Shown: positions 11,877 to 23,177 of the stretch, one piece after another | Layout: each line of letters starts with the position of its first letter | Numbering within the stretch: position 1 is the stretch's first letter | Assembly: GCF_009389715.1 (NCBI RefSeq) | Contig: NC_052392.1 | Span: 33,094,125-33,158,124 of the forward strand | Origin: Phoenix dactylifera | Taxonomy: Eukaryota > Streptophyta > Magnoliopsida > Arecales > Arecaceae | Direction of reading: 5' to 3' | DNA length: 64,000 nt | The notes under the pieces: generated by a model | What the model saw: the letters and a program-made list of their open reading frames with translations, nothing else | Told to the model about the DNA's origin: nothing | Database searches by the model: none | Position numbers and translations under genes: made by a program

Positions 11877-12165
11877 AGATTTAAAGCACTTGATGTAAAT
11901 TGATGTAAAAAGTTGAAATTTTATCTACTTGACTCTTTAAATAGAATCAGAAACATGAACTTAGATGATAGTTTGCTTGCTGGTTAGAGACATGGAGATT
12001 GAAAGAGCACCCAACCAGAATCTTGGATGGTAGGCAGGAAACAGAGATTACACTCTACATTTAACCTCAACCTTTTCTGTAAGATTGAGCAACCTGATGA
12101 TTTACAAATTCTCTCAGGTCCTTAAAAACATAAAAACCAAGAACAAATTAGAACAAAATTAAAAG
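11877..12165 (+). repeat. Direct repeat, copy A (about 290 bp)
   Basis: Copy A starts GATTTAAAGCACTTGATGTA and runs to TTAGAACAAAAT. It matches 12812-13100 in the same orientation along its whole length, with scattered substitutions and small indels. The two copies are separated by about 650 bp of non-matching DNA. No coding content is seen. Confidence 0.85.
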
Positions 12166-12811
12166 AAACTAGGCATACTTATGGATGCTTTAGCATGCAA
12201 GATAAACTAACATCTAAAGGTGCTCATCATATTAAATCTTAGTTTCCTTGCAATCAATAAATCATATTCCATTAATACATACATCAAGGCAAAACATGCA
12301 AGAAAACCCAGGATCATCTGCCCTCTAGCACATCCATAACAACAGGATGATTACTAATACTATTTCTCATTAGAAAGAGGTTGAAAATGTGACTTCTAAA
12401 GAATAAGCCGTGAAATGTGCAACCATTTGCTAAGAAATTGGTCCCATAAATTTAAAACATAGACAACCTTGTGAATCAAAACAATTGCCAATTTACTCCA
12501 ACAGGGTGTATACATAAAGTTCTGTATCACCAAGTCAATTCAAGTGCCTAAAACATGAAAACCAGATGATTAAAAATTGAGCTCAGTTCAGTTGATTAGA
12601 GAAAACTCAGATGCGAAAACCGTGACAAATTAAAGCCAAACTAATGACCAAAATCTGATTCCATGGCACCTCCATTGAAATCTCACGGTTGTTGTTGGCG
12701 GCCAGTTGCAATTGCCAGGCTTCATTGAGTCCTTTCGAACCCTAGTTGCTCGAAGACTAAGATTTGAAGACGACGAAGAGGTAAAGGGTGAAGGGGGGTC
12801 AGTTGAGTCAA

Positions 12812-13100
12812 AGATTTAAAGCACTTGATGTAAATTGTTATAAAAGGTTGGACATTTATCTACCTGACTCTTTAAATAGACTCAGAAATATGAACTTAGA
12901 TGATAGTTTCCCTGTTGGTTAGAGGCATGGACATTGAGAGAGCACCCAATCAGAACCTTGGATGGTAGGCAAGAAACAGAGATTACACTCTACCTTTAAC
13001 TTCAACCTTTTCTATAAGATCGGGCAACATGATGATTTACAAAATCTCCCTAGCCCTTGAAAACACAAAAACCAAGATCAAATTAGAACAAAATCAAAAA
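12812..13100 (+). repeat. Direct repeat, copy B (about 290 bp)
   Basis: Copy B is a diverged partner of 11877-12165. Shared landmarks are GACTCTTTAAATAGA, AACTTAGATGATAGTTT, CCTTGGATGGTAGGCA (one change in A) and CAGAGATTACACTCTACM. The spacing would fit the two ends of a small element or two insertions of the same family. Neither start has a clear TG...CA terminus. Confidence 0.85.
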
Positions 13101-13209
13101 ATTTGGGCGAATAATTTCTCTACTTAGTTTGTAAATAGTTTCTCGAAATCAATAAGATTTGGGTGAATCACCACTAATGATGACACCCCCCTCTTCCATC
13201 AAAAAAAAT

Positions 13210-13640
13210 CCAAGTATATCTTCAAATGGATACAAATTTGAGCATTAGATTAATATCCTTATTTGTCAAAAAAAATTGATATAGATATGGATGGTTAACT
13301 ATGCTATCCGTGTCCAAAAGTCTGTTTCCATTAATAATATTGTTTAGTTTGATATAGTATTCATGATTTTTTAAGAAAAATAAATGATCATATTGTCATA
13401 TTATTGACTTAATTTACCTTCTATTCAGTAATATATCTGATTTTATGGTTGCAAGAATTTAACTATACAACTTATATCATTTTCATATCCATATTTTTAA
13501 TATCCGATATTCATGTTTAAAATAAATATAGATAGAAATTTTTGCATTCGATTAACATCCATAACTATATATGTATTTTTCGAATATAAATGGATACAGA
13601 TATTAATATCCATAGTCGATCTATTTGTAGCACTACAGTA
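13210..13640. repeat. Degenerate ATGGATA/ATATCC-type repeat
   Basis: Phrases such as ATATGGATGG, ATGGATACA, ATATCCATA and GATATTCATG recur every few dozen bases on both strands, the texture of a decayed plant repeat built on GGATAT words. The unit length is not clean. Confidence 0.35.
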
Positions 13641-15100
13641 CGTCCCTAACATAATTTTATTAGAGAGAGAGATTACAAAGAGAAATCCCTCTCAAGCCAT
13701 ATTTGGCAACATCTGTTGCCACTAGCAGATCCCACCCCTTCTCCCATGGCTTCAAATCACCTAGTCACTGCCTACAGATACAAGCACCAAGTTGGAGTAA
13801 TTGCTGCAGTTCAGCTGCTTCCTCCTACCCCAGATAAAGAGTTGTCCTCTCTCCTCTGTTATATAGTCTGAAACCAGACTATTTTGTTGTTCAGCTAGTT
13901 AAAATAGCTTAGGAAACAATTGACATAAGGGCTACTTCCCCAGCCAACAGCCCTACGAGAACAAAGTATTTTGTGGCACCTCCTACCATGATTTTTATAC
14001 TTCTGAAAAAGGACACTTCAGCTTTCAAAACACTCCTCGATTGGATTTTTTATGCCATTGGATTAGGCACTACAATGGATGAGATTAGGCAAGACATTTA
14101 TTCCCCATAGGAGTCCTGCAGCTACTATAATGTAAAAGATTAATGGCATAACATTCTCCTTCATGTGATCTAAACCATTACATCAGACTACTCAATTTAT
14201 TGCTGAACTTGCTTAAGAGGCTTGTTCTTCTAGTGATATATATGGAATGTTCTTCTTATGTAACAAGTTTGCAAGTGACCATTTGGTGGGCTTGGAACCT
14301 AGGATCCTATGCGAACTTGTGTTTTTGTGAAAACCATGAATATCTGATCCGATGCTCCAATTCGACCTGAAGGTTTTTGGGATGCCTAAATTTTGAATCA
14401 ACTGACTGTTCTCGCATGCTGAAATCATGACTGCTTTCTGAAAGTTCTAGTTCTATTGGAAGTGTTTTTTTTGTGTGGAAGTAATGGTATAGTTCTTTTT
14501 CTATATCGCTCGTCTAGTGACAAAATTAGAGCATATAGAATTCATTTCATTCTACTTTGTAATGCTTCAGTAAATTTATCTTTGCTTTGTTTATCCTTTC
14601 TCCATACTGCTCCTGGATACTCATCAACGTAATTCAAATTCAGAATTATTTCTTTTTCCTAATGAAAGTATCAGGCTAATGAGTTTTGGCCATCTCTTTC
14701 TCTCTCTCTCTCCGTGATTCCATTCTTTCACTCTCTTTTACTATAACCGGCCTGCAGTGAACTAATAGTCGTGCTACCAATTCCACATAATAATTGTATC
14801 CTTCGGGGCAAAAACTAATATGATAATTGTTTAGCCACATTAGAACATTACAGTCTAGCTAGCTAATGGAACTCAGGGTTGATGTTAAAATGCAAACATT
14901 TGATAAAAAAATTCTCTTAGAGTGAAACTTCCATTTATATGGAAAAACAATATATGCGGAGATTTATTACTAATACTTTGTAGCCACAATTAGAACATAA
15001 ACAACAAACTCGCAGCTCAAGTCTTAAAGAAGTTCAACACTAGGAAATAGGTTTACAACATCAAACGCTGCAACTTGACAATCATTAGAGGCAAGATGCC
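13641..15100. other. Intergenic DNA, no gene seen
   Basis: AT-rich sequence with a short CT run near 14697-14711. The frames present have no recognisable homology, and this is the 3' flank of the receptor kinase relic. Confidence 0.55.
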
Positions 15101-15109
15101 TTTACCTTC

Positions 15110-18100
15110 CACTTGAGCTTCACCAGATCTTCTTCTAATGAGCTCGAGTCCCAAGGTAGGCATCCCTAATTACATGCATGGTGGTGGCAACATCACTCAT
15201 GTTCAATCTTTCTCTCACTGACTCATTTGAGCAAGAATGGCCAATTTTGGCCACGGATACCAAGCATTCACGAGCTTTACTCTCATCCTCTGCGAGCACC
15301 ATTAGCGATCCACAATTGCCATGATTCTTTCAGAAAAGCTATCTCGACAAACTTTCGAAGGCTTCAGCCATCTTTGAACATATCATCAACAGGTCTCTTT
15401 CCAGTAAGCGTTTCCAAGAGAAGGATTCCATAGCTATAAACGTCGCCAGAAGTAGACACCTAACCAGTTGCACCATATTCCGCAATACATACATTTAAAT
15501 GCTTGAACAAAATGTATTAATTCAACAATTATCTTTAACATCATAAAAAAGGAACAAGAAAAGAAGGTTTAGGATGGACATATTAAATCGAACAACTATT
15601 GAGTCAAGAAGAAGACCTAGGCGAAAACAGAATGTACCTGGAGCTATATATCCAAGGGATCCTCTTATCCGGATTGAGCTACTCTTGTCTGTTAAGGGGT
15701 TTGCTGCAGCTTTAGACATGAACCTTGCCAGACCAAAGTCCCCAGATGAGCAATCATCTCATTATCAAGCAGTACATTACTAGGCTTTAAATCACAATGA
15801 ACAATAGGCGGCTGGCAATTGTTGTGAAGGTAGTCTATTGCATCAGCCACACCAATCGCTATGTTTAACCTTTGAAGCAGGCTTAGACTTTCCGAATGAT
15901 GATGCCCATCTAATTCTGGATGTAACCATTTATCTAGGCTTCCATTAGGGATGAACTCAAAAACCAGAGCTTTGAAGTCATGGCCTCTGACATCGATCAT
16001 CGAGCAGGAAGTCATGACCTTGACGAGATTTCAATGCCGAGCACTTCTCAGCACCTCACATTCGGCTAGAAAGCTCTTCGAAACTTAGCTTGGTGAGGAC
16101 CCAGGATGCCTTTATAGACAGAACCATATCCTCCTCTGCCAATGAGACTCGTCGAATAGAATCCATTGGTTGCTGTAACCAGTTCAGTGTAGGAAACTCT
16201 GGAGAAATTGTCTTCCAATGGATGTACAATGGGAGCATTATCTTTCAGCTTTCGTTTCTGTCGAAGGATGAAAAAGGAGAATAGAAGGATCATACACGAG
16301 GCTGCACCAGCTACTGGAATCACTGTTTTCAGCAGTAGAGGCCTCTTTCTCGTTTTGTATGATCTTCCTTGGCATGCAGGCAAGTGCAATTCTGGAGCAC
16401 CCCCACAAAGTCGATTATTTCCTTCAACAGAAACCTGAGTAGCATTTTTGAAGACCCCCTTCACTGGCACTTCACCTTCGAGATGATTGAAAGACAAATC
16501 CAACATTTCCAATTGATTCAAGTCCTCTAGAAACGCTGGAATAGACCCTGTTAAATCGTTATGTGAGAGATCTAGTTCTCGAAGGCCTCTTATGTTGCTC
16601 AAGAACTGGGGAATTGTCCCTTGGAACAAGTTGTTGCTCAGATATAAGTTCTCCAAGATCTCACAGTCACCAAGTTTGCTGGGAATATTACCAGATAGCA
16701 TGTTCCTAGAAATATCTAGAGTTTGTAGATTCTCTAATCTCCCAACCTCCAGAGGAAGAGATCCGACCAATGAATTGTCAGATAAATTTAGATCGAGGGA
16801 CAAGGCGGGAAGGCTGAAAATCTCTTTGGGTATGGTTCCAGTAAGATGATTAGTAGAGAGGTCCAAGCGAGATAGGTATCGCAGGTTTCCAAGACTCGGA
16901 GGTATGGGGCCTTGCAGGTTACTCTGGCCCAAATAGAGGTCCGTCAATAACATGAGATTGCCTAGAGAGAATGGAATCTGCCCTGCAAAACTGTTCAAAA
17001 ACAAGCACAGAATCTGTAGCCTCGCAAGCTTGCCGATGCTTTCTGGAATAGCACCAGTGAAAAGGTTACCGGAGAAAGAAAGCTTGATGAGGTTGGCCAG
17101 GTTTTCAATTCCATGAAGGATTCTCCCTGACATATAGTGGTTGTATCCAAGATTCAATACTCGGAGCTGTGAAGAGAGGTTGACTACTGAGTTGGGCAAC
17201 ATGCCTCCTAGCATATTGTGAGACAGTGACAGCACCTTTAACTGGCTACAGTTTGTGAGAGAGTCGAGAAATTTCCACCCCTTGGCATCTCCTGCTTCTA
17301 GCTGATTCCATTTTACATTAAGAAGGTAAAGGACCAGTAGCCTTCCCAGCTTAGATGGCACCCTTCCACTAAAATGGTTATCTGGAATGACAATGCGTTC
17401 AAGTCCCGAGGCATTTGCCAACGTAGTTGGAATGGGTCCATGAAACTGGTTACTATACAATGCGAGGTGTTGAAGCCTTGGAAGCGTGATGCCTATATCA
17501 GATGGAATGCTTCCTTGCAGCTTATTATCCGGCACAGAGAACACTTGCAGTGATGAGATGTTGTAAAGCTTGCTAGGGATTGTACCTGTAAGATTGTTGC
17601 CAGCCGCTTGAAAATGTTCCAGGATCGCGAGGTGGCCGATATCATCCGGAATGCTTCCGCCCAGAAGATTGAATTCGAGAGAGAGTCGTGCGAGTGATGA
17701 TAGGTTACCGATGGAAGGTGGAATACCCCCGGTCAATGTGTTACTCCTGAGACGTAGCACACCAAGCTTCGTGAGGGAGGCCATATCCGCTGGAATCTTG
17801 CCCATGAGCTGGTTGCAAGCCAAGTTGAGAAATCTAAGCTCGGAGCAGTAGGTCAAGTTGGAGGGGATGCCTCCTTGGAATGAAATGAAACGAAGGTCGA
17901 GATATTTCAGCCGGCGCAAGTGGCCCAACTCCGGTGGGATCTCACCAAAGAAAATATTGCTTTCGAGGTTGAGCCAGTGAAGGAAGGTGAGGTTTCCAAC
18001 GGAGGGGGAGAGAGAGCCCGCCAATACCCGAGAGCTGAGGTCCAAGGCAACGACCCTCCACTGGTGCTTCCTGCTGCATGTAACACCCTTCCAGTTGCAG

Positions 18101-18306
18101 AATTGGATGGTGTTGTTCCATGAGCTTAGAGCGTTCGAGGGATCGTGAGTTATTTGATCTTTGAAAGCAAGCAGTGATAGATAGTCAGTGTGGTTTCCGA
18201 GTCGAATCGCTCCCGTGGCATCAACCATGGATGGCACCAGTAAGCATGAGGAGGACCAGAAGAAGAACAAGATCGACCCTGTCTTCAGTATCTGTTCGAG
18301 TTCCAT
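15110..18306 (-). pseudogene. LRR receptor-like kinase, EFR/Xa21 group, kinase destroyed
   Basis: The start at 18306 opens an intact 746-residue frame. It has a signal peptide (about 1-29), an LRR N-cap with CNWKGVTC near residue 70, about 20 extracellular LRRs of the LxxNxLxGxIPxxLG type, a membrane segment (about 658-680, CMILLFSFFIL) and the start of a kinase domain with P-loop GRGGYGSVYKG (about 723). Relatives in LRR subgroup XII sense microbial peptides. The kinase is broken by: (i) a deletion after GIL that removes the AVKV lysine region and shifts frame to a TAG at 16066; (ii) TGA at 16031-16033 in RHRN; (iii) a one-base loss near 15740 just before DFGLARF; (iv) loss of the intron acceptor AG (GG at 15480-15481) before EYGATG; (v) TAG at 15460-15462. 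The HCDLKPSNVLLDNE loop (non-RD kinase) is still readable. The truncated receptor could still be made as a membrane protein without a kinase. Confidence 0.9.
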
Positions 18307-18599
18307 GCTTTCCTGTAGAAGAGAAACCGTGCAGCCTCCTACTCTGCAAATATCGCCAAGAGGTTGCAGAAGGCGTGTTGGGTCTCAAGTTTGGGACATA
18401 TCTGGCTCCCTATCGTTGAGTTCACGTTATCCATCCGAGAGATGAGTTATTGTTATTCATCTCTCAGGTCAACGCAAATAGCGTAGCAAATAAGACGGTC
18501 GAGACCTGGGCAACGCCGGTCCATCTCTTACATTTATGAGTTGTTCCATTTTCTGTGCAAAAACGCGTGCCCTTGGGGCTTGAACATAACATGGACTGA

Positions 18600-21500
18600 C
18601 CTTTCAACATGAGCCCCCCTCCCTCCTTCCTTCCTTTCAATGGCCTCCTTTCTTGAATTCACTCGATCACTGTAGCAAAGCATCCTTTAAGGTAGATACC
18701 ATCCGCACCCATACTAGCCTTGCATAAGTGATGCCCTCCGATACAGCTCTCAGCTCTACTCCGATGACAAAGACGTCGAATATGCGTCGTCTTCCGGTTG
18801 CAACTAGTATAGAGTGATGACCTCTAATCACAAAGCCCACTCCTCTGCCTTCATCTTTGGACACATTACCATCAAAGTTCACCTTAAGAAAGCTAGAAAA
18901 TAAGGGCTCTCAAGAGACAGACAATCCTAGTTGCTGCAAAAGCTGAGTGGAGTCTAGGTATCCCTAGTTGTCCCAGATGATTTGCCATAGTAGTCCTAGT
19001 AATCTCAGCAGTACGAAGTAATGCTTTATCCACCACTGTCCTTGGGTGTACCCTTCTGCCCTCAAAGATCCGGCTATTTCTATCAAGCTAGATGTGATAG
19101 GCTATGTAGGCACATTTGATGCCCTCATCTGCAGTGCTGGATCTCCGTATGGACTCTTTCATATGGCCTATGAAGTCCTTTATCGATGACACAACCTACG
19201 GCATGCTTAATGAAGCCAGAGCACACCTCCAAACCTAGGCCGCCTGTGGGTATCCAAAAAGAACATGACTGATGGACTCCTTCATGTTAGGGCATCCCTC
19301 GCATGTTGTAGTGATCCTCACTCCCCTTCTGGCCAGCACACACCTAGTCGGCAAACATCATCATACCACCTTTCAAATGAACAAGGCAACACGGGAGTAG
19401 ATGCTCATCCTCCAGATCTTGCCTTCATCAATTCGTTGAGTCATTTCTAGGCTAACCATATCTTGCAGATCTCGAGCGCTAACCTTCGACTTCCCTGTCT
19501 CTCTCCAGACCCTTCTATTTGCGGTCTCTCCCCTGTAGGGATTGGTAATGTCAAGACTTTTTCAGCCAACTGCTGCCCAAAGGCATACCAAATAAAGCCC
19601 TCATTCCATCTTCTCTCCTCTAGGATGATCAAATCACAGACTCTGCACTCAGCCAAACACAGAGGAGCGATCATGTTAGGGCACTGCCCGAGCGGCTGCT
19701 CTATCAGTCATCTGTCCTCTAGCACATCAATAGTTTGCCCATCCTCAATCACCCATCTGATTGAAGGGAGCACCATCGGGGCGCCAGCAAAGATCTCCTC
19801 CAAATAAAGGAACTGTGGCGCTCTATGTAGAGATCGAGCACAACAGCAGGAGTCTCGTATTTGGCCCTCATCAAAGTGTACCAAAGACTCTCAAGTTCCA
19901 AGATTTACATGGCCGCATGTCTGCCCGTAAGGATCTCTCAACTCACAGTCATGGAGTGAACACCTAGCCCACTAAACATGGTCGGTTCTCAGACTACATC
20001 CCATGCCAGTAGGTGAATAGCACTTCTGCCCCCCCACCTTCTCCAGATAAAGCTCCTGAACATCTGCTCCAGGGTCCTCAGATGTGCCAGAGGCATGATG
20101 GTATTAGATAATAGATAAATCGGGATCGAACTGAGTATTGACTGAACCAGAGTGACTCTACCTATCATAGATAAAGCGCTCGACTGCCAACCATTAAGCC
20201 TCTGCTTAATGCTCTGCTCAATGGTGGAACAATCCACACTACGAAGCAATGTCTAGTGATGGGTAAGATATCTCATGGTGCCCACCTGCTCACCTACTCC
20301 CAGAATCTCCTTGATGGAGGCCTTTCAATTGTGGCTTGATCTTTGGGCTGAAGCAAATAACTGACTTGACCAAATTGACTTGTTGCCCAAAAGCCGCACA
20401 ATACTTCTTTAAGATCCTCTAGATCGCCTATGCTAATTGCCTCATCGCTTGGGCCAAAAGCTTGCAGTCATCGACAAACAAAAGATGTAAGATCTGAATG
20501 AAATCTGCCATCAACCTATAGACCTCCATAGCATGAGTCTCAGAAGCATATCGGAGCGCTTTGGATAATGTGTTTGTATAGATGATAAAGAGGAGGGGCA
20601 AAAGCAGGCAACCCTACTATAGTCCGACAGAAAACTTGAAAAACTGTGAGGTATACCTTTACTAAAATGGGAAAGGAAGGAGCCCATATGCATCCCGAAA
20701 TCCATCTAATCCAAGTTTGATGAAACCCAAAACTTTTCGGAGAGTAAGTCACAAAGCTCCAGCTCATTCTGTCATAGGCTCTTTCCATGTTAAACTTGAC
20801 ACCCATCAGGCTCCTCCGATCGGGAGCTCTTTAGAGGTCAAACATAAACTCTTGGGCTGTAAGAACATTGTCGATGATGCACCATCCACCAACAAAAACT
20901 CCTTGCTTAGGACTGATGAGCCTAGGCAAGATGCTTCTTTAGCCTATTCACTAGGATCTTCGCAGTAGCCTTGTACAGGGTAGTGCAAAAACTAATCGGT
21001 TGATAATGGTTCGGCTCCATAGCAACTTGCTTCTTTAAAATCAGGGTGATGAAAGTCTGCTTTCAGTCTCGAGGCGTCATGGCTATTCTAAAAAACTACT
21101 AGATAGCCAGGGTCACATTCTGCCTGATGATATGCCAATACCTCCTAAAAAAGACTGAAGAGAATCCATCCAACCCTAGGGCCTTATCCTCGGCCAAGGA
21201 CCAAAGAGCCTCTTGGACCTCCATGGCTGAGATCGGGCTAACCAGCACTGCATTCACCCTCTCCCATGGTGCCGGCTTGATAGGCAACCCCCTACACCCG
21301 AACTGATCTGTCTACCTGAATCTGAAGAACTGCTCCAACATTCTCCTGACAGTATCAGTGTCGCCTTCCATCTACTCACTGCTATCCCTGATGTTGTTGA
21401 TTCTATTTGTCTATCTCCAGATGATCGTCGACTGGTGGAAGAAACTGATGTTCCAATCTCCATCCATAATCTACTATATTCTCGATTTGTACCTCCACAG

Positions 21501-21610
21501 GATCTTTTGCTGTCGAAGGAGCGAGTGATGCAAGGATAACTACGCCTTGAGCTCCCCCTATTCTCCTTCCGTAAAACCCCCTTTTGCTCTTCTTGAGACT
21601 GGAGATCGGC
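18600..21610 (-). mobile_element. L1-type LINE relic, ORF2 pieces in order
   Basis: On the minus strand the pieces follow ORF2 order. Near 21400-21590 is the linker before the RT (SFFHQSTIIWR). At 21099-21287 are the first RT motifs (ALWSLAEDKALGLDGFSSVF, close to the usual DKAPGPDGF). At 20700-20806 is VKFNMERAYDRMSW (usual DMxKAYDRxxW). At 19989-20249 is QRLNGWQSSALSMIGRVTLV. At 19447-19674 and below is zf-RVT-like sequence. At 18667-18882 is an RNase H start (MNFDGNVSKDEGRGVGFVIR). Many stops and frameshifts separate them. The 5' endonuclease part is absent, so the copy is 5'-truncated near 21610. It lies just upstream of the receptor kinase relic, in the same orientation. Confidence 0.88.
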
Positions 21611-21649
21611 AAATCCCTCTATCCTCTAACATGCACTCGAGTGTGAAGA

Positions 21650-21905
21650 GAGATATAGAGAGAAACAGAGGGAGAGGGAAAGCCTTTCCTTCTCTTTCTT
21701 TTCTTTTTTTTTTTTCCTTCTTAGTTTGGTTGGAGTGAGAGAATCTAAGAGGGAGAGGAAGAGAAGAAGAAAAATAAGAGGAAGAAGAGAAGAAGGAGAG
21801 GAAGAAGGCGAGGAAAGGAGGGAGAGTATGGAAGAGAGCGTGAGAGGGAGATGGCGAAGGAGGAGGAGGAGGAGGTGGACCGGCAAGGAGGTTGGGGGGG
21901 GGGCA
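21650..21905. repeat. Purine-rich low-complexity tract
   Basis: A GA/GGA-dominated stretch gives apparent long frames (SLLSLLLP-like on the minus strand, ERKRRRK-like on the plus) that are only compositional. Confidence 0.8.
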
Positions 21906-22251
21906 TGGAAAGTGGAAGAGAGGGAATTTTCGATCCCTTTAATAACCGCGCTATAACAAAATATCCCTATCGACCAGAAAAAAAGCAGATGACGGTGGAT
22001 TGATCGATTAACCTATCCGACGAGAGGAGGAAGTTGAGACAGACTGTAGATATGACTCATGTCGGAGACACAACGACAGACACCCACGCACGCGGAAGAG
22101 AGGGTGACACGGTGAGCGAAGAGAAAAATATGAAGGGGTGCAGAATTTGGGAAGCCAAAAATTAGTGTGCCAACGCCATAGAGATAAGGTTTTAAAGAAT
22201 TTTGGCCAGACAGAGGAGTGGAAGTCGAGAGGGTTTGGGAAGAAAGGTTTT

Positions 22252-22600
22252 GACCGACCGTAGGGAAGTGAGTCTTAATCGGAAAATCGGATAAGCGAGG
22301 ACGCAGAGTGAGAAGGAGTCAGAAAATCGGAAAGGAGTTTGGGACAGAATAGGAGTCGACCGAAGTCGGGAGTGTTTAGGAAGAATGATTAGAGCCGACC
22401 AGCTATAGAAAAGTGAGTCGAAATCGAAAAAGTTGAATGGGAGAGTCGCAAGTTGGACGAGCAAGAAAGCAGAGTGAGAGAGAGTCGAAAAATCGAGGAG
22501 GCTTCAACAGAATATCAGTCAGAAAATCGGAAAGAGACTTTGACAAAATGGAGTTGGAAACTCAAGGAGTATTTAGGGATGATGAAAAATAAAGGATTTT
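22252..22600. repeat. Two diverged tandem units upstream of the LFG gene
   Basis: Unit A (22252-22391) and unit B (22392 to about 22600) share GACCGACC...AGTGAGTC, GCAGAGTGAGARRGAGTC, CAGAAAATCGGAAAG and GGAGTRTTTAGGRA in the same order. No coding content. They lie about 600-900 bp upstream of the coding start at 23178. Confidence 0.55.
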
Positions 22601-23064
22601 TTTATCCTAAAAAATGTATGGTTAAATATCAAATTGCCTCTGGACCGCTTGTTCTAAAACCAGTCCATAAGCAACGGTCCAAGGACAGACCGGCCAATAA
22701 GTTTTCTATTTTCTTTCCCATGTGTTATCGGTTGAAGATATTCACAGGACGGGCCCTACGGATTTGGGCCTGGGCCACCGCGTAGGTTTGGGGTCCAGCG
22801 CCTGACCCGAGGCGGGGAAGAAAACAAGACATGCCAAATTTGCACGTCGTTGCCCGTGCAAACTTAATATATTTTTCAGAACAATATGCAATTTTAGGGA
22901 CAGTATTCTTGGCGAGAAATTTCTTTGTAGACGCCAGAAAATATCGTCGTCACCACCGACACCATGCGAGCGACAAGCACCCGGCAACTTCTCAACTTTC
23001 AATCACATCCGCCCGTCCACCATCCATCGGTTCTGGCAATATCTCCAATGTCCTCCCAGCACGC

Positions 23065-23070
23065 TATATA
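23065..23070 (+). promoter_or_regulatory. Likely TATA box of the LFG gene
   Basis: GCTATATATTGAC lies 113 bp upstream of the ATG, followed by a purine-rich leader. It is the only TATA-like word at a suitable distance from the GC-rich first exon. Confidence 0.55.
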
Positions 23071-23177
23071 TTGACCCCATTGACCCCGCTACCTCTCCGT
23101 CCATTCGCAGAAGAAGGGAAGAAACCGAGCAGATAGAGAAAGGGGAGAAGAAGCAGGAGGGAAGAGGGTAAGGAGAG

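Noticed and set aside
12710..12735. CCAGGCTTCATTGAGTCC resembles miR166
   Set aside because: Only the core of miR166 (GACCAGGCTTCATTCC) matches, and no complementary arm is visible within hairpin distance.
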